16,294 nucleotides of DNA from Alphaproteobacteria bacterium UBA7691 (GCA_002482765.1 DLGP01000142.1:2627-18920), one strand, 5' to 3'; shown: positions 1 through 7,610, numbered from the stretch's first letter. Program-made: numbers and translations. Notes: generated from the sequence alone by a model not told the origin.

Positions 1-1608
1 CTCTCCGGCACGATCCAGAACGACATCCTCAAAGAATTCATGGTGCGCAACACCTATATCTACCCGCCGGCGCCGAGCATGCGCATCATTGCCGATATCA
101 TCGGCTATACGGCGAAGAATATGCCGAAATTCAACTCGATCTCGATTTCCGGCTACCATATGCAGGAAGCCGGCGCCACGGCGGTGCAGGAACTGGCCTT
201 CACGCTGGCCGATGGCAAGGAATATGTGCGCACCGCCATTGCCAGCGGCATGAATGTGGATGAATTCGCCGGCCGGCTCAGCTTCTTCTTCGCCATCGGC
301 ATGAATTTCTTCATGGAAGTGGCCAAGCTGCGAGCCGCGCGCCTGCTGTGGCACCGCATCATGAAGGAATTTGAGCCGAAAAAGCCCGGCAGCCTGATGC
401 TGCGCACGCATTGTCAAACCTCCGGCGTCTCGCTCACCGAGCAGGACCCCTACAACAATGTAGTGCGCACGGCGGTGGAAGCCCTGGCGGCCGTGCTTGG
501 CGGCACGCAGTCGCTGCATACCAACGCGCTGGATGAGGCCATCGCGCTGCCGACCGAATTCTCCGCCCGTATCGCGCGCAACACCCAGCTTATCATCCAG
601 GAGGAAACCGGCGTCACCAACGTGGTCGATCCGCTGGCCGGTTCCTATTATGTCGAAGCCCTGACCCATAGCCTGGCCGAACATGCCTGGGCGCTGATTC
701 AGGAAGTGGAAGAACTCGGCGGCATGACCAAGGCGGTGGAAAGCGGCATGCCCAAGCTGCGCATCGAGGAAGCCGCGGCGCGGCGCCAGGCGCGTATCGA
801 TCGTGGCCAGGATGTCATCGTCGGCGTCAACAAATATCGCCCGAGCAGCGACGAGAAGCCGGAAACCATGGAAGTGGACAATACCCGGGTGCGCGAATCC
901 CAGGTGGCGCGCCTCAACACCATCCGCAACACGCGCAACAAGGCCGCCGCCGAAGCCGCCATCCAGGAACTGGAAGCCGGCGCGCGCGGCAATGCCAATC
1001 TGCTTGATCTCTGCGTCAAGGCGGCGCGGGCGCGGGTCACGGTGGGCGAAATGTCGGATGCCATGGAGCGGGTCTTCACCCGGCACCAGGCCGTGGTGCG
1101 CTCGATTGCCGGGGTTTATGGCGCCGCCTATGAGGGCGATGCCGGCTTTGTGCAGATCCAGAAGGACATCGCGGCTTTTGCCGCCGAGGAAGGCCGCCGC
1201 CCGCGTATGCTGGTGGTCAAGCTGGGCCAGGATGGTCATGATCGCGGCGCCAAGGTGATCGCCACCGCCTTTGCCGATCTCGGCTTCGATGTTGATGTCG
1301 GGCCACTGTTCCAGACCCCGGAAGAAGCCGCCAAGGATGCCATCGACAACGACGTGCATGTGGTGGGCATTTCCAGCCAGGCCGCCGGCCATAAGACGCT
1401 TGTACCGCAATTGATCAAGGCCCTGCACGAGCAGGGCGCCGGCGATATCCTGGTGGTTACCGGCGGCGTGATCCCGCCACAGGATTACGATTTCCTGCGC
1501 CAGGCCGGCGTGGCGGCGATTTTCGGCCCGGGCACCAATATCCCGGCCGCCGCCGCTGAAATCCTCGGCCTGATCCGCGCCCAGGCGCAGCATCAGGCGG
1601 CCGAGTAA
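1..1608 (+). CDS. scpA: Methylmalonyl-CoA mutase, B12-dependent (3' part, 5' end outside window)
   Basis: The reading frame is open from base 1, so 535 C-terminal residues are visible and roughly 180 N-terminal residues lie upstream; the ATG at 40 is internal. The enzyme interconverts (R)-methylmalonyl-CoA and succinyl-CoA using adenosylcobalamin, the last step of propionyl-CoA breakdown, in the cytosol. Seen: the TIM-barrel active-site stretch NSISISGYHMQEAGA near 148-177 with the conserved His, the RTHCQTSG and LTEQDPYNN stretches near 400-460, and a C-terminal cobalamin-binding domain from about 1200 with the B12-ligating DGHDRG (D-x-H-x-x-G) at 1231-1248. A later VVTGGVIP and a FGPGT stretch complete the Rossmann-like B12 fold. 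The match to single-chain mutases is strong. Isobutyryl-CoA or ethylmalonyl-CoA mutase is less likely because the whole catalytic stretch follows the methylmalonyl pattern. No partner gene is in view downstream. Confidence 0.95.
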   Translation, partial: LSGTIQNDILKEFMVRNTYIYPPAPSMRIIADIIGYTAKNMPKFNSISISGYHMQEAGATAVQELAFTLADGKEYVRTAIASGMNVDEFAGRLSFFFAIGMNFFMEVAKLRAARLLWHRIMKEFEPKKPGSLMLRTHCQTSGVSLTEQDPYNNVVRTAVEALAAVLGGTQSLHTNALDEAIALPTEFSARIARNTQLIIQEETGVTNVVDPLAGSYYVEALTHSLAEHAWALIQEVEELGGMTKAVESGMPKLRIEEAAARRQARIDRGQDVIVGVNKYRPSSDEKPETMEVDNTRVRESQVARLNTIRNTRNKAAAEAAIQELEAGARGNANLLDLCVKAARARVTVGEMSDAMERVFTRHQAVVRSIAGVYGAAYEGDAGFVQIQKDIAAFAAEEGRRPRMLVVKLGQDGHDRGAKVIATAFADLGFDVDVGPLFQTPEEAAKDAIDNDVHVVGISSQAAGHKTLVPQLIKALHEQGAGDILVVTGGVIPPQDYDFLRQAGVAAIFGPGTNIPAAAAEILGLIRAQAQHQAAE

Positions 1609-1634
1609 GGCCGGGCGGCCAACTCCCCCTCCAT

Positions 1635-1731
1635 CGTCATCCCCGGGCTTGACCCGGGGATCTCTCTCCAGTTGGAAAATGCTTGGAGAACAGGCGAAAA
1701 TGGGATGCCCGGGTCAAGCCCGGGCAAGACG
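1635..1731. repeat. Dispersed palindromic repeat, copy A (nested hairpin)
   Basis: The outer arms are near-perfect inverted copies: CCGGGCTTGACCCGGG at 1643-1658 pairs with CCCGGGTCAAGCCCGG at 1708-1723, flanked by GTC/GAC ends. Inside lies a second small pair, TCTCCA and TGGAGA. Another copy is at 5371-5466 with the same architecture. This kind of element is widespread in intergenic DNA of Alphaproteobacteria. Here it sits just after the mutase gene, where the folded transcript could act as a 3' barrier, although no T-run follows. Confidence 0.8.
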
Positions 1732-1790
1732 AAAAGAGTGTGTGTGATGAAGCCGAATGTGGATCCAAACGGATGTTACCTTTTCATGCA

Positions 1791-1818
1791 CCCGGCTTGC
1801 GGCAGGGCCTAAGCCGGC
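1791..1818. other. Small inverted repeat before gdpD
   Basis: CCGGCTT at 1792-1798 and AAGCCGG at 1811-1817 can pair across a 12-base loop, about 33 bases before the phosphodiesterase start. It could form a leader hairpin. No recognisable sigma-70 promoter was found in 1732-1850, so its position relative to transcription is unknown. Confidence 0.3.
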
Positions 1819-1850
1819 GTTTAGTGAAGCCTCTGTAACGGGAGGGTGCC

Positions 1851-2843
1851 ATGCGCCTTGTTTTGTTTGCCATCACCGCCGCGCTGCTGCTGGCCCAGCC
1901 GGTTCAGGCCTTTGATCTGCAAGGCCATCGCGGCGCGCGCGGCCTGGCGCCGGAAAACACCCTGCCGGCTTTTGCCAAGGCATTGTCGCTGGGGGTGACA
2001 ACGCTGGAACTGGATATCAACCTGACGGCGGATAACGCCGTGCTGGTGGGCCATGATCCGGTTCTGCTGCCCACGGTGACCCGCAAGCCCGATGGCAGTT
2101 TCCTCAACGAACCCGGCCCGGCAATCCGCAGCCTGCCCCTGGCCGAGCTGCGCCGCTACGATGTTGGCCGGCTCAATCCGGATCATCGTTACGGCAAGAC
2201 CTATCCCGAACAGCAGCCGGTGGATGGCACCGCCATGCCGCTTCTGGCCGAGGTGTTTGCCCTGGCGGCGAAAGCCGGCAACCAGACCGTGCGGTTCAAT
2301 ATCGAAACCAAGCTCTCGCCGCTGAAGCCGCAGGATAGCGCCAGCCCGGAAGCGCTGGCCGAAGCCCTGGTGGCGGAAATCCGCAAGGCCGGCTTGGCCG
2401 GGCGCAGCACGATTCAAAGTTTCGATTGGCGCAGCCTGCGCCATGCCGGCAAAATCGCGCCGGAAATCAGCCTGGCCATGCTGAGTATCGAAAGCCCGAA
2501 TTTTGACACGCTGGAACGCGGCAAACCCGGCCCCAGCCCATGGCTCGGCGGGCTGGACCTGGATGATTTTGGCGGTTCGGTGCCGCGCCTGGTGTTGGCG
2601 GCGGGCGGCCGCATCTGGTCGCCGTTCTGGCGTAACGTGACGGCGGAAAACCTGGCCGAAGCGCAGAAACTGGGTTTGCAGGTGATCCCATGGACGGTGA
2701 ACGAGCCGGCCGAGATGGCGCGGCTGATTGATCTCGGCGTGGATGGCATCATCTCGGATTACCCGGATCGGCTGCGCCGCGTGCTGGCCGACAAGGGCAA
2801 GCCGCTGCCGGCGCCCAGCCCTGTAAATCCTGGGCGGCAGTAA
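1851..2843 (+). CDS. Periplasmic glycerophosphodiester phosphodiesterase
   Basis: The 330-residue protein hydrolyses glycerophosphodiesters (deacylated phospholipids) to glycerol-3-phosphate and an alcohol. Residues 1-20 are a signal peptide (hydrophobic core 3-15, cleavage likely after VQA), so it acts in the periplasm, as GlpQ does. Family motifs visible: H26-R27-G, PEN with E35, the metal-binding E53-x-D55, catalytic-type H68 in VGHDP, and the NIETK strand near residue 149. The C-terminal IPWTVNEP and DGIISDYPD stretches are typical GDPD barrel ends. Start ATG 1851 has a strong GGAGGG ribosome site 5 bases upstream. The gene stands alone: 242 bp after the mutase and 96 bp before corA. No glycerol-3-phosphate transporter is adjacent, so GlpQ-like versus other GDPD substrate range is open. 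Confidence 0.93.
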   Translation: MRLVLFAITAALLLAQPVQAFDLQGHRGARGLAPENTLPAFAKALSLGVTTLELDINLTADNAVLVGHDPVLLPTVTRKPDGSFLNEPGPAIRSLPLAELRRYDVGRLNPDHRYGKTYPEQQPVDGTAMPLLAEVFALAAKAGNQTVRFNIETKLSPLKPQDSASPEALAEALVAEIRKAGLAGRSTIQSFDWRSLRHAGKIAPEISLAMLSIESPNFDTLERGKPGPSPWLGGLDLDDFGGSVPRLVLAAGGRIWSPFWRNVTAENLAEAQKLGLQVIPWTVNEPAEMARLIDLGVDGIISDYPDRLRRVLADKGKPLPAPSPVNPGRQ

Positions 2844-2939
2844 CAATTCGCCGCAGGGCAATTTTCAGGGTTCCCCTCGGCGCTTAACGGGTCTACAAGG
2901 CGGGCAGCTTCCTCCCCCTTCACATTCCGGATTCCGGCC

Positions 2940-3938
2940 ATGATCACAGCCTACCTGCCGCAAGGCACGCTGCTGCAAAGGATCGAACTCGGCCCCGCCG
3001 ACAATCTGGCGGAAGCCTTGCCCGAAGGTGTGGTCTGGCTTGACCTGATGGAGCCGACACCGGCCGAGGAAAAGGCGGTGGAAGCCCTGCTCGGCCTGGA
3101 AATGCCGACCCGCGAGGAGATGCAGGAGATTGAAATCTCCAGCCGGCTCTACCGCGAGGCCGATGTCAGCTACATGACCGCCAATGTGCTGTTCCATGCC
3201 GAAACGCCGCTGCCGCAAACCACGCCGATCACCTTCATCCGCTCGCATCGGGCGCTGGTGACGTTACGTTATGCCGATCCGCAGGCTTTCCGGTCTTTCA
3301 TCGGCCGCGCCATGCGCACGCCGTCGCTCTGCGCCACGCCGGATGCCACGCTTTGCGGCCTGCTTGATGCCATCATCGACCGTGCCGCCGACGTGCTGGA
3401 ATGGGCGGCGCGTGACCTCGATCAATTGTCGCGCTCGATCTTCGGTTATCGCACCGATGGCACGCGCGAGGAACCCGATGATGCCGATCTGGAAGAAGCC
3501 GTGCGTAATCTCGGCCGCATCGAGGATTTGAATAGCCGCATCCGCGACAGCCTGATGAATCTCAACCGCCTGGTGGCTTTCCTCAACCTGGCGCTGACCG
3601 AGCAGCGTGGCACCAAGGAAAGCCGGCAATGGCTCAAGACCCTGGCGCGCGACGTGCAGTCGCTTTCCGAGCAATCCGGCTTCCTGGCGCATAAGGGCAA
3701 TTTCCTGCTCGATGCCACTTTGGGCCTGATCAACATCCAGCAGACCAAGATCATCAAGATTTTCTCGGTGGCGGCCACGGTATTCCTGCCGCCCACCCTG
3801 ATTGCCAGCATCTACGGCATGAATTTCAACACCATGCCGGAACTGGATTGGACCTTCGGCTATCCGATGGCGATCCTGATCATGATCGGCTCGGCGGTGC
3901 TGCCGTATTGGTGGTTCAAGCGTAAGGGATGGCTGTGA
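2940..3938 (+). CDS. corA: CorA-family magnesium/divalent cation transporter
   Basis: This is a 332-residue inner-membrane channel-type transporter for Mg2+ and related cations, acting as a pentamer in characterised members. The long cytoplasmic N-terminal domain (1 to about 270) is followed by two membrane helices at roughly 274-292 and 307-326. The family-defining YGMNF (G293-M-N) ends the first helix, and the protein closes with a basic FKRKGWL tail, as CorA proteins do. The periplasmic loop NTMPELDWTFGYP between the helices is the usual acidic loop. Start ATG 2940 has only a weak ribosome site, but the product begins as family members do. The next gene overlaps its end by up to 10 bp, indicating one transcript. 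Zinc transport (ZntB-like) cannot be excluded from sequence alone. Confidence 0.93.
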   Translation: MITAYLPQGTLLQRIELGPADNLAEALPEGVVWLDLMEPTPAEEKAVEALLGLEMPTREEMQEIEISSRLYREADVSYMTANVLFHAETPLPQTTPITFIRSHRALVTLRYADPQAFRSFIGRAMRTPSLCATPDATLCGLLDAIIDRAADVLEWAARDLDQLSRSIFGYRTDGTREEPDDADLEEAVRNLGRIEDLNSRIRDSLMNLNRLVAFLNLALTEQRGTKESRQWLKTLARDVQSLSEQSGFLAHKGNFLLDATLGLINIQQTKIIKIFSVAATVFLPPTLIASIYGMNFNTMPELDWTFGYPMAILIMIGSAVLPYWWFKRKGWL

Positions 3939-4327
3939 GCATGACCGAGGGTTTGCACGCACCGCGCGATACCCAGCTTTCGCTATGGCGCGGCTGGCGT
4001 GGCCGCTGCCCAGACTGTGGCCAGGGCCGCATCTTTGGCGGTTTTCTCAAAGTGCAGGAAAGTTGCCCGCAATGTGGCCTGCGGCTGGATGGCCATCGCG
4101 CCGATGATGCGCCGCCCTATTTCACCATCCTGCTGGTGGGCCATATCATCGTGCCGCTGATGCTGCTGCTGGAACAGAAGGCGCAGCCGCCGGAATGGCT
4201 GCATATGGTGCTGTGGCTGCCGCTCACCCTGATCCTGTCGCTCTGGCTGCTGCCCAAATTCAAGGGCGCGCTGATCGGCCTGCAATTCGCCCGCCGCATG
4301 CACGGCTTCGGCAGCGAGCCGCATTGA
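3929..4327 (+). CDS. DUF983 family small membrane protein
   Basis: This 132-residue protein of unknown function matches the DUF983 pattern. It has two CxxC pairs (C27-PD-C30 and C46-PQ-C49) in a zinc-ribbon-like head, a RADDAPPYF signature after residue 57, and two membrane helices at about 64-81 and 91-109. The family occurs widely in Alphaproteobacteria; no reaction is known. The start is ambiguous: ATG 3929, GTG 3935 and ATG 3941 are all in frame. The AAGGGA at 3924-3929 is well placed for 3935 or acceptable for 3941, so the real product may be two to four residues shorter. Overlap with the end of corA implies translational coupling, but a functional link to metal transport is only suggested by position. 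Confidence 0.88.
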   Translation: MAVSMTEGLHAPRDTQLSLWRGWRGRCPDCGQGRIFGGFLKVQESCPQCGLRLDGHRADDAPPYFTILLVGHIIVPLMLLLEQKAQPPEWLHMVLWLPLTLILSLWLLPKFKGALIGLQFARRMHGFGSEPH

Positions 4328-4346
4328 CCGCCGTTTCCTTTATTTT

Positions 4347-4370
4347 CGTCATGCGCGGATCAAGTCCACG
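4347..4370. repeat. Decayed palindromic repeat arm
   Basis: CGTCATGCGCGGATCAAGTC resembles one arm of the repeat copies at 1635-1731 and 5371-5466 (CGTCATGCCCGGGCTTGATC in reverse orientation), but with mismatches and no full partner arm. It lies 20 bp after the DUF983 gene and is best read as a degenerate remnant. Confidence 0.4.
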
Positions 4371-4413
4371 GCTGTCCGGTTTAACTTCTGACCGACTGAG
4401 CGTCCGCTCCGCC

Positions 4414-4442
4414 GTCATCCCCGGGCGAGCGTTCACCGGGAC
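4414..4442. repeat. Second decayed palindromic repeat
   Basis: GTCATCCCCGGGCGAGCG followed by TTCACCGGGAC contains CCCGG and CCGGG arms that can pair. It resembles the 'CCCGGGCGAGC...' variant of alphaproteobacterial dispersed repeats. With the remnant at 4347-4370 it marks the left side of the glutathione transferase segment. Confidence 0.45.
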
Positions 4443-4565
4443 CGACAATGCCTGGCGGTGGCAATCTGAAGATTTGGATTCGGCGCCTGTGCTGATGGCT
4501 CCTCACGACCCGTTGCGGAGTTGAGCGCTGCCCTCTCCTGTCTCGATTGGCGGAGGAGGCGGGGT

Positions 4566-5192
4566 TCAGGTGTTCACCCCCTCGTGCGAACGCTCCATCG
4601 CGCGCTTGTAGGCGTCGCGGCCGGTGGTGCGAGCGAGGTAGGCCTGTTCGGCGTCGCCGAGGGTGATGCCGCAGGTCCGCTGGCCCAGGATCAGAGCGTA
4701 AGTCACCGAGATGTCGGCGGCGGTGAAAGCCTCGCCAGCGAGGTAGGGCGAGCTGGCAAGCCGTTGGCTGACCAGCTTCAGCCGCTTCTGAAACGACTTC
4801 AGGCACCAAGTCGCGCCCCAGTTCTCGCGTTCGGCCTCGGGCGCGATGAAGCGGCTGACAATGACGGGCATCATCAGGGTCGCGAGGCCGGCTTCCCCCA
4901 GGTGCAGAAACTGCTGGTAAGCGGGGAAGGTCGGAGCCTGCGGCGCGGGCGCCAACGGCGTGGGCCCGTAGCGGGCCATCAGGTACTCCATGATCGCGAT
5001 CGACTCGACCATGATGACCTCGCCGTCCTGGACCGCCGGGATGTAGTTGGCGGGGTTCACCGCCAGAAACTCGGAGTCCTGCTCGGCGGCCAGCATGTCC
5101 ACCTGCCTTATCCGATAGGGAAGGCCCATCTCCTCCAGCACCCAGACGACCCGAACCGATCGCGAGGTCTGTCCGCCCCAAACCGTGATCAT
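4566..5192 (-). CDS. Glutathione S-transferase family protein
   Basis: The 208-residue cytosolic protein has a thioredoxin-like glutathione-binding domain (about 3-78) and an all-helical C-terminal domain (about 88-200). Seen: the N-terminal strand followed by S10/S12 at the likely active-site turn, cis-proline P52 after NYI, the ES pair E63-S64 that binds the glutathione glutamate, and the FTAAD folding motif ending at D160. The true substrate cannot be told; such proteins conjugate or reduce electrophiles. ATG 5192 is preceded by AGGAAAGGG at a usable distance. Codon use differs from the neighbours: all six Asp codons are GAC and 12 of 15 Glu codons are GAG, whereas flanking genes use GAT and GAA freely. 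It is the only gene between repeat remnants, which fits a transferred cassette. Confidence 0.9.
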   Translation of the reverse strand: MITVWGGQTSRSVRVVWVLEEMGLPYRIRQVDMLAAEQDSEFLAVNPANYIPAVQDGEVIMVESIAIMEYLMARYGPTPLAPAPQAPTFPAYQQFLHLGEAGLATLMMPVIVSRFIAPEAERENWGATWCLKSFQKRLKLVSQRLASSPYLAGEAFTAADISVTYALILGQRTCGITLGDAEQAYLARTTGRDAYKRAMERSHEGVNT

Positions 5193-5370
5193 GCGCCGGC
5201 CCTTTCCTGATGTGACGGAGGATCGACTGTCGTGAACCCTGGAGGACCGTGACGCCCCTAGCCCAGGCGAAGCTTAGTTTCAACTAGGTTCGCTCGCCAC
5301 CCACAACAGCCGGTGGGAAGGTCCGCTTGCGTGCGCTGGCGACCGACCTTTGCCAGCGTCGGTGTATCCC

Positions 5371-5466
5371 CTCATTTCAGGGCTTGACCCGGGGATCTTT
5401 CTCCAATTGAAAAATGGTTGGAAAACAGTAAAAAATGAGATGCCCGGATCAAGCCCGGGCATGACG
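5371..5466. repeat. Dispersed palindromic repeat, copy B (nested hairpin)
   Basis: This is the same architecture as the copy at 1635-1731. A left arm with GGGCTTGACCCGGGGATC at 5380-5397 faces a right arm GATGCCCGGATCAAGCCCG at 5439-5457. An AT-rich core holds TCTCCA and TGGAAA in the same places as the inner pair of copy A. The outer 5' end (CTCATTTCA) has diverged more than the 3' end. It sits between the convergent-side end of the activator gene and the upstream region of the GST gene. Confidence 0.78.
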
Positions 5467-5502
5467 ATTATGGGGTGAGGAGGCCGGAGATGACGAAACC
5501 GG

Positions 5503-5518
5503 CAGTGTCACCACACTG
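5503..5518 (-). terminator. Possible weak terminator hairpin after the activator gene
   Basis: CAGTGT at 5503-5508 and ACACTG at 5513-5518 pair perfectly with a 4-base loop, 7 bp beyond the minus-strand stop codon. Only a short TTT follows on the minus strand, so intrinsic termination would be weak; the repeat further on may help. Confidence 0.3.
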
Positions 5519-5524
5519 GGCCGC

Positions 5525-7441
5525 TCAAACGCCGCTTTGCGCCGCCTTGATGTCGCCGGCCCTGATGCCCAAAGCCTTGAGCCTTGAAGCCAGCGTGGTG
5601 GGTTTCACATCCAGCCGCTCTGCCGCGCCGCCCGGGCCGAATATCCGGCCGCCGCTGGCTTCCAGCGCGGCCAGGATATTACGCCGGTCGCGGGCGCGGC
5701 GGTCGCTCTCGGTCAGTACTTCCCCGGCTGGCACCTGCTCCGCAATGGGCGGCGCTACCGGGCGCGTATCGGGCGGCATGGCATCGGGCAGGTCGAGCCG
5801 CAATCGGCCTTGGCGTGCCAGGATGGTGCCGCGCTCGATCACGTTTTCCAGTTCGCGCACATTGCCGGGCCAGTCGTAGCGCGTCAGGCGGCGCATGTCG
5901 CCTTCGGTCAGGCGCAGGTCGCTGGTTTTCAGCTTGCGGCTGGCGCCGCGCAGGAAATGTGTTGCCAGCAAAGCGATATCCTCGCGCCGTTCACGCAACG
6001 GCACCGATTCAATCGGCACGACGTTGAGGCGGAAATACAAATCCTCGCGGAAACGGCCCAAACGCACTTCCTGTTTCAGATCGCGGTTGGTGGCGGCGAT
6101 GACACGCACATCCACTTGCCGCGTACGTTCCTCGCCCACCCGCTCAAAATGCCCCTCCTGCAACACGCGCAGCAATTTGCCCTGCAATTCGAGCGGAATT
6201 TCGCCCACTTCATCCAGGAACAGGCTGCCGCCATCGGCCAGTTCAAACCGGCCGACACGATCGCGCAGCGCGCCGGTGAAGGCGCCTTTCACATGGCCGA
6301 AAAACTCGCTCTCGAATAATTCGCGCGGGATGGCAGCGCAATTGACCCGGATCAGCGGCCGGTCGCAGCGTTTGCTGGCATCATGGATGGCGCGGGCGAT
6401 CAGTTCCTTGCCGGTGCCGCTTTCGCCGGTCACCAGCACGGTGGCATCGGTCGGTGCCACCAGGTCGATCTGGCGCAGGATATTCTGGATCGCTGCCGAT
6501 TGGCCGATAATGCCGCGATGATTGCCCTCCAGGCGGATTTCCTCCTGGAGATAGGCATTCTCCAGTTCCAGCCGCTGGCGCAGGCTGTCCACCTCGGCCA
6601 GGGCGGCGCGCAGCTTTTCCTCGGCCTCGCGGCGATGGCCGATATCGCGGAACACGATCACCGCGCCCACCACCACGCCACGGTCGCGGATCGGCGTGGA
6701 GGTATATTCCACCCAGACCGGGCGGCCCGAGCGGTGCCAGAACACTTCGTTATCCACCTGATGCACCGCGCCATCGCGGAAGGCGGCATAGATCGGGCAG
6801 GCCTCATGCGGATAATGCGCGCCGTCATGCCGCGTATGATGCACGATGGTGTGCATGTCCTTGCCCACCAGTTCCTCGGCCGGCCAGCCCAGCATGCGCT
6901 CGGCAGCGGGATTGACAAAAGTGGTCTTGCCCTCGGCATTCACGCCATAGATGCCTTCGCCGGCGGCGCGCAGGATCAACTGGTTCTCGCGTTCCATATC
7001 GCGGAAAAAACGCTCCACGCGCTGCCATTCGTTCAGGCCGCCGCGCACATAACCTGCCGCTGCTTCATCCACCTGGCGGCGGCGGCGCGCTTCCAGGTCG
7101 CCCAATGTCAGCAGCAGGCGCGGCGGCTGATCCTGATCGACCAGCACGGCGCCGGCATATTCCACCTTCAGCTCGCGCCCGGCGGCATGGCGCGGCCGCA
7201 GCTCGCTGCTCCAATACCGGCCCTTGGTCAGCACCGCTTCGCTAAACACCATCAATGCGGGTATCTGCCCGGGATGCAATGCAGCCATGGAGATGCCGCG
7301 CAAAGCGGCACGATCATAGCCCAGCAGGCGGCAGGCGGCCGGATTGGCATCCAGCACCGTGCCACCATAGGGATCGGCCACCAGCATCGCATCCGGGTTT
7401 TGTTCAAAGGCCGCGCCATAGCCCACGCCGGATTCGCTCAT
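5525..7441 (-). CDS. Sigma-54-dependent transcriptional activator with two PAS domains
   Basis: The 638-residue enhancer-binding protein has PAS 1 (about 10-115), PAS 2 (about 150-270, with the HHTRHDGAHYPHEACPIY stretch often seen in such PAS folds), a helical linker (272-305), a sigma-54 AAA+ domain (about 312-545) and a Fis-type helix-turn-helix at about 585-622. AAA+ motifs are intact: Walker A GESGTGKE 339-346, the sigma-54-contacting GAFTGA 386-391, Walker B SLFLDE 406-411, and the WPGNVRELENV sensor region near 524-534. There is no receiver domain, so the signal is probably sensed by a PAS domain (ligand or redox) rather than by phosphorylation. ATG 7441 has AAGG about 9 bases upstream. 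It is divergent from the cyanate operon, whose promoter carries a -24/-12 element, so it is very likely that operon's activator. The palindromes 14-67 bp before its start suggest autoregulation. No characterised orthologue is recognised. Confidence 0.93.
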   Translation of the reverse strand: MSESGVGYGAAFEQNPDAMLVADPYGGTVLDANPAACRLLGYDRAALRGISMAALHPGQIPALMVFSEAVLTKGRYWSSELRPRHAAGRELKVEYAGAVLVDQDQPPRLLLTLGDLEARRRRQVDEAAAGYVRGGLNEWQRVERFFRDMERENQLILRAAGEGIYGVNAEGKTTFVNPAAERMLGWPAEELVGKDMHTIVHHTRHDGAHYPHEACPIYAAFRDGAVHQVDNEVFWHRSGRPVWVEYTSTPIRDRGVVVGAVIVFRDIGHRREAEEKLRAALAEVDSLRQRLELENAYLQEEIRLEGNHRGIIGQSAAIQNILRQIDLVAPTDATVLVTGESGTGKELIARAIHDASKRCDRPLIRVNCAAIPRELFESEFFGHVKGAFTGALRDRVGRFELADGGSLFLDEVGEIPLELQGKLLRVLQEGHFERVGEERTRQVDVRVIAATNRDLKQEVRLGRFREDLYFRLNVVPIESVPLRERREDIALLATHFLRGASRKLKTSDLRLTEGDMRRLTRYDWPGNVRELENVIERGTILARQGRLRLDLPDAMPPDTRPVAPPIAEQVPAGEVLTESDRRARDRRNILAALEASGGRIFGPGGAAERLDVKPTTLASRLKALGIRAGDIKAAQSGV

Positions 7442-7454
7442 GTTGATCGCCTTG

Positions 7455-7492
7455 TTATGATAATTCGTAATTTATACTACGGATTATCATAA
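7455..7492. promoter_or_regulatory. Palindromic candidate upstream activating sequence 1
   Basis: TTATGATAATTCGTA (7455-7469) and TACGGATTATCATAA (7478-7492) are inverted copies matching at 14 of 15 positions, around an 8-base spacer. The outer 10 bp match perfectly. The site is strikingly AT-rich in GC-rich DNA. It centres near 7473, about 130 bp upstream of the predicted sigma-54 start, a usual enhancer distance, and 14-51 bp upstream of the activator's own start codon. Binding by the divergent activator is inferred. Confidence 0.6.
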
Positions 7493-7494
7493 TA

Positions 7495-7508
7495 TACGAA
7501 TATTCGTA
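7495..7508. promoter_or_regulatory. Palindromic candidate upstream activating sequence 2
   Basis: TACGAATATTCGTA is a perfect 14-bp palindrome two bases after site 1. It repeats the TTCGTA/TACGAA half-sites found inside site 1 at 7464-7469 and (as TACGGA) 7478-7483. Four related half-sites in 45 bp suit cooperative binding of an enhancer-binding protein dimer or hexamer. Confidence 0.58.
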
Positions 7509-7578
7509 ACCCCTTCCAAGCATAATCGACAGCGCGTGATTGGCGGAATCCCGGCTTTCCCGCTCTAGGTGGTAAAGC

Positions 7579-7594
7579 TGGCATGAAGCTTGCT
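7579..7594 (+). promoter_or_regulatory. Sigma-54 (-24/-12) promoter of the cyanate operon
   Basis: TGGCATGAAGCTTGCT matches the sigma-54 consensus TGGCAC-N5-TTGCA/T at nearly every position. The invariant GG (7580-7581) and GC (7592-7593) are exactly ten bases apart. Transcription is expected to start near 7605, giving a leader of about 66 nt before the substrate-binding protein gene. A sigma-54 activator gene lies immediately upstream in divergent orientation, which makes the match more credible. Confidence 0.82.
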
Positions 7595-7610
7595 GCTCTG
7601 TGTGCAGTTG

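Larger units (their letters stand above)
5193..5524. other. 332-bp intergenic region between GST and the activator gene
   Basis: No credible gene is present. It holds the upstream region of the glutathione transferase (no clear promoter hexamers recognised), the palindromic repeat at 5371-5466, and a small hairpin at 5503-5518 beside the stop codon of the minus-strand activator. A 60-residue minus-strand frame beginning MPGLDPGIS is just the translated repeat. Confidence 0.6.

Noticed and set aside
4381..5283. Minus-strand 300-residue frame overlapping the GST gene
   Set aside because: It is a different frame from the GST protein, whose motifs are clear; the product is Arg/Gly-rich with no domain.
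5280..5462. Minus-strand 60-residue frame beginning MPGLDPGIS
   Set aside because: It is the translation of the palindromic repeat arm, a common spurious prediction in Alphaproteobacteria.
6383..7492. Long plus-strand frame of 369 residues opposite the sigma-54 activator
   Set aside because: It is antisense to a gene with fully conserved AAA+ and PAS motifs; its His/Ala/Gln-rich product is typical of the complement of GC-rich coding DNA.
7541..7556. Second GG-N10-GC match, TGGCGGAATCCCGGCT, as an alternative sigma-54 promoter
   Set aside because: The -12 part reads CGGC and not TTGC; the match at 7579-7594 is clearly better.
7511..7578. Possible IHF site between the palindromes and the promoter
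   Set aside because: No stretch fits WATCAANNNNTTR on either strand; DNA bending may rely on other means.
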